Source: an uncultured Actinomycetes bacterium
GTDB taxonomy: Bacteria > Actinomycetota > Actinomycetes > Mycobacteriales > Mycobacteriaceae
Length of the DNA: 64,000 nucleotides
NCBI GenBank assembly: GCA_903884065.1
Contig: CAISDL010000006.1
Coordinates: forward strand, 1-64,000
Direction: 5' to 3'
The notes beneath the pieces were generated by a model. That model saw only the letters and a list, made by a program, of their open reading frames with translations, was not told the DNA's origin and searched no databases. Shown one piece after another: positions 34,262 through 44,269 of this stretch. Positions within the stretch are counted from its first letter, which is position 1, and the number at the start of each line of letters is the position of its first letter. A program made the translations under genes and the position numbers.

Positions 34262-35295
34262 CCTCCGCTGACCCTCCCTCCGGCTGCGGCACGAGCCAGC
34301 GCGTTGACGATGAACGTCAAGACGAACAGGACGAAACCGGCGGCGATGTAGGCGCCGGTGGGCAGCTTCGAACTGAATTCGGCGGCGGCGGAGGCGATCT
34401 TGGACGCAAAGGTGTAACCGCCGTCGAACAGCGACCAGTGTCCCGCCTGGGCTGCCGATCTCAGGATGATGAGAACGGCGACGGTCTCGCCGAGGGCCCG
34501 GCCCAGCCCCAGCATCGATCCGGCGATCATCCCGCTGCGGCCGTAGGGAAACACCGTCAACCGGATGACTTCCCACTTGGTCGCGCCGAGGGCCTGGGCA
34601 GCCTCGACATGCCCCCGGGGCGTGAGGCTGAACACCTCCCGGGTCACCGAGGTGATGATGGGCAGGATCATCACGGCAAGCACCACCCCGGCGGTGAAAA
34701 TGGTGCCGCCGCCGGCCAGCGACACATTGCCGTCGGCGAAGAGGAAGATCCCGCCCAGATGGGTGTTGAGGAACCGCGCGACGGGCAGCAACCAGGGGGC
34801 CAGCACGAGAATTCCCCAGAGGCCGAACACGATTGACGGCACGGCCGCGAGCAGGTCGACGAGGATGGCGAACGGTTTGGCAAGCCGGCGCGGCGCGTAA
34901 TTGGTCAGGAAAGCGGCGATGCCGACGGCGATGGGAACCGCGATCAGCAAGGCGAAGATCGAACTCAGGACGGTGACCTGAAGCAATTCGGCGATCCCGA
35001 ACCGCAGATTGTCCTCGTCGGTGGTGCTGAACTCAGCACTGGTGAGGAAGTTCGCCTTGTTGGCCTGCAACGAGGGAACGGCGCGGATGATCAGGAAGAA
35101 CGCCATCAACGCGATCGCCGCGACGATGGTCGCCCCCGCGGCCATCGCAGCCGAGCCGAACACCCGGTCACCCCATCGGCCGCCGGTCTGCAATCCCGCG
35201 TTCCCTGGCGGATCGGGTGCCATCGAAGGAGTATGGCCCCGCGGACCGGGCCGCGGCGCGGGTCGCACGATTGCGGGTTCAGGCTTGATCGTCAT
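34258..35295 (-). CDS. pstC: Phosphate ABC transporter permease PstC
   Basis: A 345-residue permease. A hydrophilic, proline-rich N-terminus of about 45 residues precedes six membrane segments. The ABC-contact loop is [18 protein letters not shown]. It lies 15 bases after pstS and overlaps pstA by 4. The ATG at 35295 follows GGTCA-type sequence without a strong Shine-Dalgarno, so it is probably coupled to pstS. Confidence 0.95.
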   Translation of the reverse strand: MTIKPEPAIVRPAPRPGPRGHTPSMAPDPPGNAGLQTGGRWGDRVFGSAAMAAGATIVAAIALMAFFLIIRAVPSLQANKANFLTSAEFSTTDEDNLRFGIAELLQVTVLSSIFALLIAVPIAVGIAAFLTNYAPRRLAKPFAILVDLLAAVPSIVFGLWGILVLAPWLLPVARFLNTHLGGIFLFADGNVSLAGGGTIFTAGVVLAVMILPIITSVTREVFSLTPRGHVEAAQALGATKWEVIRLTVFPYGRSGMIAGSMLGLGRALGETVAVLIILRSAAQAGHWSLFDGGYTFASKIASAAAEFSSKLPTGAYIAAGFVLFVLTFIVNALARAAAGGRVSGG

Positions 35296-35310
35296 GAGCG
35301 GGCTTCAGGG

Positions 35311-36450
35311 TCAGGAAATCGCGTCGATCGCGGCGACGAGCTTGCCTTTGAAGGACTCCGGCACCGGAATGTAGCCGTTGTCGGTCAGACCCTCCTGACC
35401 CTTGCCCAGGGCAACCGTCAGGAATGACTTGACCGCAGGCCCGACCTCGGCGTCCGGGTACTTCGAGCACACGAGCGAATAGGTGGCCAGCATGATCGGG
35501 TAGGCACCGGCCACCGTTGGCTTGTAGAACGACGAGGTGTCCAGCACCAGGTCGTTGCCCTGGCCCTTGACCTTGACGTCGCCGATGGACTTGGCGGCCG
35601 AGTCGACGGACAACTCGACAGCGTCCGGGCCGGCGGAGGTGATGATCCGGGCGACGGCCAGTCCCTGGCTCTTGGCGAACGACCATTCGTTGTAGGTGAT
35701 CGACCCGGGGGTCGTCTTGATCGCTGCCGAGGTGCCCTCGTTGCCCTTGGCTCCCTCGCCGACGCCGCCGTTGAAGGTCTTGCCGGCACCCTTGCCCCAG
35801 ACGCCGTCGGAGGCGGCACCGAGGTACTTCTGGAAGTTGTCGGTGGTGCCGGACTCGTCGCTGCGGAAGATCACCACGATCGGTTGGGCGGGCAGCGTCT
35901 TGCCGGGGTTCAGCGCCGCGATTTCCGGGGCATCCCAGGTCCTGACGCTGCCATTGAAGATCTTCGCCGCCGTCGGCCCGTCCAGAACGAGTCCGTCGAC
36001 TCCCGGCGCGTTGTATGTGATGGCGATCGGGCCGAACACCATCGGCAGGTTCCAGGCCTCGGCGCCCGCGCAGCGGGCCTTCGCCTTCTCGACTTCACCC
36101 TTCTCCGCGTTCAGGGGAGAGTCGGTGCCACCGATGTCGGTCTGCCCGCCGATGAACTCCGAGACGCCCGCGCCCGACCCACTGGAGGTGTAATTGAGGG
36201 TGAATCCGGGGCAGGCCGCCTCGTAGGAGGTGACGAACCGGGTCATCGCGTTCGCCTGAGCCGTCGCGCCACTGCCCTTCAGCGACTTCTTGCCACCACA
36301 GTCGATTGACGAGCCGCCAGTGCCAGCAGAGCCACCAGTGCCGCCGGATCCTGCCGTCACGTTGTTGTCGCTGCCGCAGGCACTCAGCGCCACAACCGCC
36401 GCCATCGAGGTCGCTACCGCCAGCACCGGACCGAGCTTGGTCAACGCCAT
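35311..36450 (-). CDS. pstS: Phosphate-binding lipoprotein PstS
   Basis: A 379-residue periplasmic binding lipoprotein. The lipobox LSAC (22-25) makes Cys25 the lipidated residue, followed by a Gly/Ser/Thr linker. [21 protein letters not shown] and GGTDSPL match the phosphate-contacting segments of PstS. First gene of the pst operon. It should be induced by phosphate limitation through SenX3-RegX3, and a Pho-box-like repeat lies upstream. Confidence 0.96.
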   Translation of the reverse strand: MALTKLGPVLAVATSMAAVVALSACGSDNNVTAGSGGTGGSAGTGGSSIDCGGKKSLKGSGATAQANAMTRFVTSYEAACPGFTLNYTSSGSGAGVSEFIGGQTDIGGTDSPLNAEKGEVEKAKARCAGAEAWNLPMVFGPIAITYNAPGVDGLVLDGPTAAKIFNGSVRTWDAPEIAALNPGKTLPAQPIVVIFRSDESGTTDNFQKYLGAASDGVWGKGAGKTFNGGVGEGAKGNEGTSAAIKTTPGSITYNEWSFAKSQGLAVARIITSAGPDAVELSVDSAAKSIGDVKVKGQGNDLVLDTSSFYKPTVAGAYPIMLATYSLVCSKYPDAEVGPAVKSFLTVALGKGQEGLTDNGYIPVPESFKGKLVAAIDAIS

Positions 36451-36549
36451 TTTCTGCCTGCTTTCCCCATTGCGGGCCGCTCCGCTCCACCTGTGCGAAC
36501 CCTGTTAACCGGACCATAAGCGCCCCGGATTGCAGAAGCGGAGATGGAC

Positions 36550-36567
36550 GGTTAACGCGGGGTGAAC
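36550..36567 (-). promoter_or_regulatory. Pho-box-like direct repeat upstream of pstS
   Basis: GTTCACC-N4-GTTAACC on the leftward strand: two 7-base units in the 11-bp period typical of OmpR/PhoB-family sites. It lies 100 bases before the pstS start and close to the mshD stop. RegX3 is the likely binder; this is inferred from position and pattern. Confidence 0.5.
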
Positions 36568-36576
36568 GGCGTCGCG

Positions 36577-38228
<1,652 letters not shown>

Positions 38229-38320
38229 CAAACCCTCCTGGTTTGACGCCCACTGTAACCCGCGACCTGCTGTTTCGCCGATCCGGACGGCCAAGATGCG
38301 CGGTAGGCCACAATGTGCGG

Positions 38321-39115
38321 GTGCGAAAGGTGATGACCGCCGTGGGAGCCTCGGCGCTGGCCGCAGCCCTCACCGCGGTCGGGGTCGACACCGGCGCGGC
38401 CATCTACGCGGAGTACCACCTGTCTCGCCATGTCCGCAGCGCGGCGGACCTGTCGTTCGACCCCTGGGTGGCGATCCTGGGCTTCCCGTTCCTCCCTCAG
38501 GCGATGGGACACCACTACGACGAGCTGGAGATCAAGGCCGGCGGTGTGGAGCATCCCGTGGTGGGCAAGGTCACACTCGAGTCGACCATGCATGACGTCG
38601 GCCTGACGCAGGCCTCATGGCTGATGCGACCGGACGCCGACCTGCCGGTGGGGATGCTGGAGAGCCGGATCATCATCGATTCCCGCCACCTGGGCACTTT
38701 CCTCGGTATCCAGGACCTGGCCGTGCAGGCACCGGCGACGGACACCGACGATCCCACCGGCGGGACGACCGAGTCGGGAATCTCCGGCAACACGGGATTG
38801 GTCTTCTCCGGCACGCCGACGAAGGCGGGTTTTGAGAAACTGGTCAGCGTGACCGTCGATCTCTCCATCACCGGGCCGGAGGAGACCACCCTGGTCCTGG
38901 CCCCCACCGGAATTGCGACCGGTCCCAATACCGCCGACCAGGCGGTGCCCGACGACAAGCGCGACGCCGTCCTCGGCGCATTCACAGCGACCCTTCCCGG
39001 CCAGAAACTGCCGTTCGGCCTGCGCCCGACCACTGAGGGCGCTCGCGGGTCCGACGTGATCATCGAGGGCATCGCCGAGGACGTCACGGTGCGCCTGGAC
39101 GGCTTCCGGCAATGA
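38321..39115 (+). CDS. lmeA: LmeA-family phospholipid-binding protein
   Basis: A 264-residue secreted or anchored protein with an N-terminal hydrophobic segment ([22 protein letters not shown]) and a DUF2993-type beta-rich body. LmeA (Rv0817c) binds phospholipids in the periplasm and sets the mannan chain length of lipomannan. Several GTG codons and one ATG cluster at 38315-38333; the GTG at 38321 (VRKVMTAVG) is chosen because it gives a positively charged signal start. The thioredoxin gene overlaps its stop as ATGA. Confidence 0.82.
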   Translation: MRKVMTAVGASALAAALTAVGVDTGAAIYAEYHLSRHVRSAADLSFDPWVAILGFPFLPQAMGHHYDELEIKAGGVEHPVVGKVTLESTMHDVGLTQASWLMRPDADLPVGMLESRIIIDSRHLGTFLGIQDLAVQAPATDTDDPTGGTTESGISGNTGLVFSGTPTKAGFEKLVSVTVDLSITGPEETTLVLAPTGIATGPNTADQAVPDDKRDAVLGAFTATLPGQKLPFGLRPTTEGARGSDVIIEGIAEDVTVRLDGFRQ

Positions 39116-39540
39116 GCGCACTGATCACCGCAGGGGCGGCGATCGCCGCCGCGATGGGCGTCGCCGCCGGCGTGGGAGTCCTGCACAACCGCCGAGCAGG
39201 CGTCTTGCGTCACACCCACGACCCCGATGAGGCGCCGTCCACCGACACCGCCGACCTCGGCTTGTCCGGCACCAGTCCCACCATCGTGCATGTCACCGCG
39301 GTGTGGTGCGGCCCCTGCGCCGCGGTCCGGCGGGTCATCAAGCAAGTCTGTGCTGACATGCCGCAGGTCGCTCATGTCGAGATCGACATGGACGCCAATC
39401 CCACTGCTGCACGGGAACTTTCGGTGCTGTCGTTGCCGACGACGTTCATCTTCGACGCCGACCGACGCCAGCGGTACCGCTCGGCCGGGGTGCCGAAGGC
39501 GGCCGACCTGAAGGCGGCCCTCGAACCCCTGTTGACCTGA
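39112..39540 (+). CDS. thiX: Thioredoxin-family protein ThiX
   Basis: A 142-residue thioredoxin-fold protein. An N-terminal hydrophobic helix (ALITAGAAIAAAMGVAAGVGVL) suggests membrane anchoring. WCGPC at 65-69 is the canonical redox site. It is coupled to lmeA by a 4-base overlap and lies just before the polycysteine leader operon. Corresponds to Rv0816c. It may supply reducing equivalents for sulfur metabolism, which is inferred from context. Confidence 0.88.
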   Translation: MSALITAGAAIAAAMGVAAGVGVLHNRRAGVLRHTHDPDEAPSTDTADLGLSGTSPTIVHVTAVWCGPCAAVRRVIKQVCADMPQVAHVEIDMDANPTAARELSVLSLPTTFIFDADRRQRYRSAGVPKAADLKAALEPLLT

Positions 39541-39556
39541 CACCCCTGTTTCCGGG

Positions 39557-39562
39557 TAGCAT
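39557..39562 (+). promoter_or_regulatory. -10 box for the leaderless polycysteine ORF
   Basis: TAGCAT lies 7 bases before the GTG at 39570, the spacing of a leaderless mycobacterial promoter. Confidence 0.6.
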
Positions 39563-39569
39563 GGGCAGC

Positions 39570-39662
39570 GTGTCAACCCGCCTTGAGCAGATGCTCACCA
39601 AGCGCCGCGCAGTCGATCTGTGCCGCACCGCGGGTTGTTGTTGTTGTTGCTGTAGCTGCTGA
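39570..39662 (+). CDS. Leaderless polycysteine attenuator peptide
   Basis: A 30-codon ORF starting at GTG: VSTRLEQMLTKRRAVDLCRT, then AG, six consecutive Cys, Ser, Cys and stop. Mycobacterial leaderless polycysteine ORFs of this sequence type act as cysteine-responsive attenuators: ribosomes that stall when cysteine is short expose the next gene's translation start. It is too short for most gene finders. An in-frame ATG at 39561 would add three residues, but it overlaps the -10 box. The next gene starts 97 bases downstream. Confidence 0.85.
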   Translation: MSTRLEQMLTKRRAVDLCRTAGCCCCCCSC

Positions 39663-39758
39663 GTAAGCCGCCGCCGCCTTCCACGCGTTTCTTCGCGCTT
39701 ACTCCCGCACTGCCCCCGGCCTGTCCTTGTCAACATGCCCAGCAACAGGAGTCCATCC

Positions 39759-40238
39759 ATGACGGTCACCACCTCACCCACCGCCATCCCCGCCCTCGAG
39801 CAGGTGGATGTGCGCGGTCCCCGCTTCGCCGCCTGGATCACCACCGGCGTGCTGCTCGCCGTGCTGCTGGCCTCGGCCGTCAGCGCCACCCTGGCCGCAG
39901 CCATCCTGAGCATCCAGGCCTTGGTCTTTGCGATCGGGGCACTGAGAGGGCCGCGTCAACACCCCTACGGGAAGCTGTTCGCCATATTCGTCGCGCCGCG
40001 ACTGGGCCCCGTCTCCGATCGGGAGCCCGTGCAGCCCTTGCGTTTCGCCCAGTTCGTCGGTCTGGTCTTCGCGGGCGTCGGGTTGGTCGGCTTCATCGCC
40101 GGGGCGCCGCTGATAGGAATCGTCGCGACCGCATTCGCCCTGGGTGCGGCGTTCCTCAACGCGGCATTCGGAATCTGCCTGGGCTGCCAGATCTACCCGT
40201 TGGTGTCCCGGTTGCGCAGCACCCGCGGCCTCGCCTGA
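39759..40238 (+). CDS. DUF4395 membrane protein
   Basis: A 159-residue membrane protein with four hydrophobic helices (for example AWITTGVLLAVLLASAVSA and FVGLVFAGVGLVGFIAGAP). The C-terminal FGICLGCQIYP contains a CxxC motif. These match DUF4395, often found near thioredoxins and sulfurtransferases. AGGAG stands 8 bases before the ATG at 39759. It is the first gene after the polycysteine leader. In M. tuberculosis this slot holds the sulfurtransferase cysA2, which is absent here. Confidence 0.82.
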   Translation: MTVTTSPTAIPALEQVDVRGPRFAAWITTGVLLAVLLASAVSATLAAAILSIQALVFAIGALRGPRQHPYGKLFAIFVAPRLGPVSDREPVQPLRFAQFVGLVFAGVGLVGFIAGAPLIGIVATAFALGAAFLNAAFGICLGCQIYPLVSRLRSTRGLA

Positions 40239-40270
40239 AACCCCGGCCTGAATCGAAAGGATTGACTGTC

Positions 40271-40573
40271 ATGACCGCTACATCCACGCAAGAACGAATC
40301 GCACCGGCCGGAATCGACCTCGAGACCGAGACGGTGATCTCCGGACGGGTTGTCGACGACTCCGGTCAGACCGTCGGCGGGGCGTCCGTGCGCCTGCTCG
40401 ACGACAGCCAGGAGTTCACCGCCGAGTTGATCGCGTCGGCGAGTGGCGACTTCCGCTTCTTCGCCGCACCCGGCACCTGGACCGTCCGGGCGCTGTCCCG
40501 GGCCGGCGAGGGGGACGTCACCGTGGCGCCCGCGGGCGCCGGAATCCACGAGATCGACATCAAGGTCGCCTGA
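40271..40573 (+). CDS. sseC: DUF1416 protein (SseC-like)
   Basis: A 100-residue beta-sandwich-type protein: VISGRVVDDSGQTVGGASVRL then SGDFRFFAAPGTWTVRALSR resembles a carboxypeptidase-regulatory/transthyretin-like fold. DUF1416 (SseC, Rv0814c) accompanies thiosulfate sulfurtransferases in actinobacteria. Its exact role is unknown. AAAGGA precedes the ATG at 40271. It is second in the operon controlled by the cysteine leader. Confidence 0.85.
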   Translation: MTATSTQERIAPAGIDLETETVISGRVVDDSGQTVGGASVRLLDDSQEFTAELIASASGDFRFFAAPGTWTVRALSRAGEGDVTVAPAGAGIHEIDIKVA

Positions 40574-40595
40574 AGACGCTGCACCAGTCTGGCGA

Positions 40596-40601
40596 TAGAC
40601 T
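40596..40601 (+). promoter_or_regulatory. -10 box of a leaderless small-protein operon
   Basis: TAGACT is followed by 6 bases and the GTG at 40608, the exact spacing for a leaderless start. Confidence 0.55.
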
Positions 40602-40607
40602 CCCCCC

Positions 40608-40706
40608 GTGGTCCTGTTCTTCGAATTCCTGCTGGTCGTGGCGACTGTCGTGATCACGTGGTTCGCGTTGTACGCGGTCTACCGACTCATCACCGACGAT
40701 TCGTGA
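40608..40706 (+). CDS. Tiny membrane protein upstream of nitrobindin
   Basis: A 32-residue ORF: after a GTG start, [20 protein letters not shown] forms one membrane helix, ending in ...RLITDDS. Its TGA overlaps the GTG of the next gene (GTGA), and a -10 box precedes it. It is therefore probably translated as a leaderless small protein coupled to the nitrobindin gene. It is below the size most annotations report. Function unknown. Confidence 0.65.
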   Translation: MVLFFEFLLVVATVVITWFALYAVYRLITDDS

Positions 40707-41347
40707 GCGACGACGACATCAAAGGCAGCGGTGATCGCGCGGTAGCCGCTGCTGCCGAACGCGCCAAACAGACTGCCGTCCGCAACATTCCGTCCTTCGA
40801 CGACCTTCCCGTCGCCGACACCGCGAACCTGCGCGAGGGTGCCAACCTGCACGACGCACTCCTGGCGTTGCTTCCCCTGGTCGGCGTCTGGCGCGGCGAG
40901 GGCGAGGGCCGGGGGCCGCACGGCGACTACCGGTTCGGCCAGCAGATCATCGTCTCGCACGACGGCGCCGACTATCTCAACTGGGAAGCGCGGTCCTGGC
41001 GTCTCGACGAGGCCGGCGAGTACCACAGCCCGGGGCTGCGCGAGACCGGGTTCTGGCGCTTCGTCGACGATCCTGCCGAGCCTGACGAAACCCAGGCGAT
41101 CGAGTTGCTGCTGGCTCATTCCGCCGGGTACGTCGAATTGTTCTACGGCCACCCCCGCACGCAGTCGTCCTGGGAACTGGTCACCGACGCGCTCGCGCGC
41201 AGCAGGTCCGGCATGCTGGTCGGCGGGGCCAAACGCCTCTACGGAATCGTCGACGGCGGGGACCTGGCCTACATCGAGGAGCGTGTGGACGCCGACGGCG
41301 GTCTCGTGCCGCACCTGTCCGCCCGACTGACGAGGCATGTGGGATGA
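40703..41347 (+). CDS. Nitrobindin-like FABP-family beta-barrel protein
   Basis: A 214-residue protein. [10 protein letters not shown] begins at residue 61, and the C-terminal [10 protein letters not shown] carries the proximal His of nitrobindin-type heme-binding barrels (DUF1794/THAP4-like). The M. tuberculosis counterpart is Rv0813c. Such proteins bind ferric heme and can isomerise peroxynitrite. The GTG at 40703 overlaps the tiny membrane protein's stop, fixing the start. The following lipoprotein overlaps by 4 bases. Confidence 0.85.
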   Translation: MSDDDIKGSGDRAVAAAAERAKQTAVRNIPSFDDLPVADTANLREGANLHDALLALLPLVGVWRGEGEGRGPHGDYRFGQQIIVSHDGADYLNWEARSWRLDEAGEYHSPGLRETGFWRFVDDPAEPDETQAIELLLAHSAGYVELFYGHPRTQSSWELVTDALARSRSGMLVGGAKRLYGIVDGGDLAYIEERVDADGGLVPHLSARLTRHVG

Positions 41348-41631
41348 AGCCGCTGATATCGAGACCACTGGGGACCATCGCGGCGATCGGCGCCGTGCTG
41401 CTCATCGCCGCCTGCTCCGCCAAGCAGTCGCCGTCGGAGTCCACCACGACCGATGGGGAACCGACACCGGCCGCGCACGGGTCACTCGCAGAGTGCCTCA
41501 AAGCCAACGGCATGCCGGACGCGGGTGGTCCCGCCGCGGTCCTCGGCCCGCCGGCCGGGGTGGACCAAGCGACGTGGGACAAGGCGATGAAGGCCTGTTC
41601 CACACTGGCTCCCGGGCCGGCCGCGCCCTGA
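41344..41631 (+). CDS. Small lipoprotein
   Basis: A 95-residue protein. The signal peptide ends in lipobox LIAAC (Cys about 25), followed by a Ser/Thr linker and a small domain with Cys at [11 protein letters not shown] and KACSTLAPG that could pair. The motif [12 protein letters not shown] resembles small mycobacterial lipoproteins of unknown function. It is coupled to the nitrobindin gene through ATGA, and a strong terminator follows. Confidence 0.75.
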   Translation: MKPLISRPLGTIAAIGAVLLIAACSAKQSPSESTTTDGEPTPAAHGSLAECLKANGMPDAGGPAAVLGPPAGVDQATWDKAMKACSTLAPGPAAP

Positions 41632-41644
41632 CGCAGACATGGAA

Positions 41645-41694
41645 CGGCCCCCGAGCCATCACCCCGGTTGGACGAACCGGGAACTCGGGGGCCG
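41645..41694. terminator. Long two-tier terminator hairpin
   Basis: CGGCCCCCGAG (41645-41655) pairs with CTCGGGGGCCG (41684-41694), and an inner CCCGGTT/AACCGGG stem stacks inside. It lies 14 bases after the lipoprotein stop. The remaining 200 bases to pabC hold nothing else I can support. Confidence 0.8.
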
Positions 41695-41897
41695 GGTAGC
41701 TGCCTGGAATTCGCCAGCGCACGCACGCGCGGGAGATTTCCACACACCTGGTGCTGCTAGCGGGCAGCCACCTCACATGTCCACAAAATACTCAAAGTCT
41801 CGGACCACCTCCTTCCTTGTGTACGGCTGACCGTACTCGCCTGCGGTCGGCTGTGCCAAGGGTTTTCTCGGTCAGCGATCATCGCGATGAGTGGCGG

Positions 41898-42779
41898 TCA
41901 GCGGTCGCTGACGATGGCGGCCTCCACGAGCGCGGCCACCTCCGACCGCAATGGCGCCGGCGTGAGTGGCCGGCCGTCAAGGGTGTGCACCCGCGCCCCC
42001 AGGGTGATGCTGGACACCAGCCAAACCCCTTGTGCGGCAAATAGATCAGCGGGCCGCAACGCCTGGTAGTCGCAGTCGTACCCGGCGTCGCGGGCGACCT
42101 CGAACAGTGCCTGCTGCGTGGTGCCGCGCAGGATCGGATACCAGGGCGGCGGGGTCAGCAGGCACGGCCGGCCGTCGGCGCCGCCGGCGGCGATGACGAC
42201 CGTCGAACGCGGCCCTTCCAGGATGTAGCCGTCCGAACTGATGAAGATGACGTCGTCGGCGCCGAGGCTGGCGCCGTGCCGCAGGGCGGCCATGTTCACC
42301 GCATAGGACAGCGTTTTCGCGCCCGCCAACAGCCACGGCACCGTCTCCACGCCGGTGGCCGCCAAACCCCGGGCGAGCATCGCGGCGGATACGCCGTCGC
42401 GGCGGGCGACGTCGACCCGCGACGCCAGCGCGGCGATGGTCAGGTACGAGGTCGGCGGCGATCCGCTTTCCCGGCCGCGACTGCAGACCAACCGCAGGGC
42501 TCCCTCGTCGGTGGTCAGCGTCGCCCACTCGGCCACGGCGATGTCGATGGCCCGTCGCCACGCGGCCGGATCCGGTTCGGGCAGATCCAGCATGGCCGCG
42601 GACTGGACCAGTCGGCGAAGGTGCGGTTCGACCAGACAGGCCCGGCCGTCCCGCACCAGGAGCGTCTCGAACACGCCGTCACCCCGGACGGCCGCGAGGT
42701 CGTCGGCGAACAGCAGCGGCTGCCCCGGGTCTCGTAGGACTCCGTCGAGCGTGACGAGCACGGAGGGCTGTCCGGACAT
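41898..42779 (-). CDS. pabC: Aminodeoxychorismate lyase-like class IV aminotransferase
   Basis: A 293-residue fold-type IV PLP enzyme in the Rv0812 position. Lys155 in GAKTLSYAVN is the Schiff-base residue, and SSDGYILEGPRSTVVI is the cofactor-binding loop. It would release p-aminobenzoate from aminodeoxychorismate for folate, although D-amino-acid or branched-chain activity cannot be excluded. Divergent from ygfZ, with promoters packed into 38 bases. Confidence 0.82.
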   Translation of the reverse strand: MSGQPSVLVTLDGVLRDPGQPLLFADDLAAVRGDGVFETLLVRDGRACLVEPHLRRLVQSAAMLDLPEPDPAAWRRAIDIAVAEWATLTTDEGALRLVCSRGRESGSPPTSYLTIAALASRVDVARRDGVSAAMLARGLAATGVETVPWLLAGAKTLSYAVNMAALRHGASLGADDVIFISSDGYILEGPRSTVVIAAGGADGRPCLLTPPPWYPILRGTTQQALFEVARDAGYDCDYQALRPADLFAAQGVWLVSSITLGARVHTLDGRPLTPAPLRSEVAALVEAAIVSDR

Positions 42780-42787
42780 GGAGTCAG

Positions 42788-42811
42788 AGCCTACTTGCCT
42801 GCTCGTAGAGT
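42788..42811. promoter_or_regulatory. Overlapping divergent leaderless promoters (pabC and ygfZ)
   Basis: TAGAGT (42806-42811) lies 6 bases before the ygfZ GTG at 42818. On the other strand TAGGCT (42793-42788) lies 8 bases before the pabC ATG at 42779. Both genes lack Shine-Dalgarno sequences. Confidence 0.5.
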
Positions 42812-42817
42812 TGAGAC

Positions 42818-43918
42818 GTGTCAGCCGTCCCCGTACCCGATAGCTCCCCCGACGCCGGGGCGGTGTGGCACTACGGTGACCCGCTCGGCGAGCAGCGCTC
42901 CGCCGAGCACGATGCCGTGGTGATCGACCGCTCGCACCGGGCCGTGATCGCGCTGACGGGGGACGACCGCCGGCCCTGGCTGCATGCGATCTGTACGCAG
43001 CACGTCGCCGAGGCCCCGGACGGCGGGTGCACCGAAAACCTCAGCCTCGACGGCCAGGGCCGGGTCGAGGATCACTGGTTGCAGACCGAACTCGGCGGGG
43101 TCACCTACCTGGACACCGAAACCTGGCGCGGTGAACCGCTGCTGGCCTACCTGCAGAAGATGGTCTTCTGGTCCGACGTGCAGGCCGGGGCGTCGGATCT
43201 GGCGGTGCTGTCGCTGCTCGGTCCCGGGCTGACCGATCCGGCGGTGCTGGCGGCAGTGGGTGTGGATGCGCTGCCGGCGGAGTCGACGGCCGTGGCGCTG
43301 CCCGGCGGGGGTTTCCTGCGACGGCTGCCCGCGGCGCCCGGCCAGGTGCACCTCGACCTGCTGGTTCCCCGGGAGGGCAAGGAGCAGTGGCTCGATCGCC
43401 TGACCGGGGCGGGAGTTCGCCGTGCCGGCATCTGGGCCTTCGAAGCGCTTCGGGTGGCTGCGGGGCGGCCCCGACTGGGGCTGGACACCGACGACCGGAC
43501 GATTCCCCACGAGGTGGGCTGGATCGGCGGGCCGGGAATCGGCGCCGTGCACCTGGACAAGGGGTGTTACCGCGGCCAGGAGACGGTGGCGCGGGTACAC
43601 AACCTGGGCCGACCACCGCGCATGCTGGTGCTGCTGCACCTGGACGGCTCGGCGGAGCGGCCGGCGACGGGCGATCCGGTGCTGGCCGGCAGTCGGCAGG
43701 TGGGCCGATTGGGCACCGTCGTCGACCATGTCGACCTCGGCCTGATCGCTCTCGCGCTCGTCAAACGGGGACTTTCGGCAGACACCGAACTGACCACCGG
43801 CGGTGAGCACCCGGTCACGGCACGCATGGACCCGGACTCGCTGCCCCCGGCTGACGCCGCCGGCGCCGGCCGGTTGGCAGTTGAACGGCTGGGTCTGAAA
43901 AACCGCCGCGGAGACTGA
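42818..43918 (+). CDS. ygfZ: YgfZ/GcvT-domain folate-binding protein
   Basis: A 366-residue protein with the YgfZ signature KGCYRGQETVARVHN near residue 248. YgfZ/IBA57 proteins use folate in the repair or assembly of certain Fe-S clusters. The start is a GTG at 42818 with a -10 box at leaderless spacing. Divergence from the folate-pathway pabC gene suggests shared control. Corresponds to Rv0811c. Confidence 0.87.
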   Translation: MSAVPVPDSSPDAGAVWHYGDPLGEQRSAEHDAVVIDRSHRAVIALTGDDRRPWLHAICTQHVAEAPDGGCTENLSLDGQGRVEDHWLQTELGGVTYLDTETWRGEPLLAYLQKMVFWSDVQAGASDLAVLSLLGPGLTDPAVLAAVGVDALPAESTAVALPGGGFLRRLPAAPGQVHLDLLVPREGKEQWLDRLTGAGVRRAGIWAFEALRVAAGRPRLGLDTDDRTIPHEVGWIGGPGIGAVHLDKGCYRGQETVARVHNLGRPPRMLVLLHLDGSAERPATGDPVLAGSRQVGRLGTVVDHVDLGLIALALVKRGLSADTELTTGGEHPVTARMDPDSLPPADAAGAGRLAVERLGLKNRRGD

Positions 43919-43999
43919 CTTCGCCGCAGTCGAACGCCCCTGCCGACACTTCCGTGCGCGGCACGGTAAAGTGGGCTCAGGACAAAAACCACATCAGAT

Positions 44000-44027
44000 C
44001 GGAGCCGCCCGATTTCGGGCCGCTCCG
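44000..44027 (+). promoter_or_regulatory. Strong hairpin in the leader of the DUF3073 gene
   Basis: CGGAGC, C mismatch, GCCCGA, TT loop, TCGGGC, C mismatch, GCTCCG, followed by GTTATT. It lies 23 bases before the ATG at 44051. It could terminate ygfZ transcription or be a 5' regulatory hairpin. Confidence 0.55.
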
Positions 44028-44050
44028 TTATTGCGCGAGGGGGTTCCCCC

Positions 44051-44233
44051 ATGGGCCGCGGCCGGGCTAAGGCAAAGCAGACCAAGGTTGCCCGAGAGCT
44101 GAAATACAGCTCTCCGCAAACTGACTTCGATCGGCTCCGCCAGGAGCTGGCCGGTCCGGGCGATGTCGCGCCGGGGCAGTCGGTCAACGGATTCGATGAC
44201 CCGAATGACGACGATGACGACTGGCGGCGCTGA
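44051..44233 (+). CDS. DUF3073 small acidic/basic protein
   Basis: A 60-residue protein. The N-terminus is basic (MGRGRAKAKQTKVARELKYSS) and the C-terminus very acidic (DDPNDDDDDWRR). This split pattern is typical of the actinobacterial DUF3073 family (Rv0810c position), whose function is unknown. It stands alone, convergent with purM. Confidence 0.85.
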   Translation: MGRGRAKAKQTKVARELKYSSPQTDFDRLRQELAGPGDVAPGQSVNGFDDPNDDDDDWRR

Positions 44234-44269
44234 GCGCCCCGCTCTGATCTGAAACCGTGCCGTCGCGGT

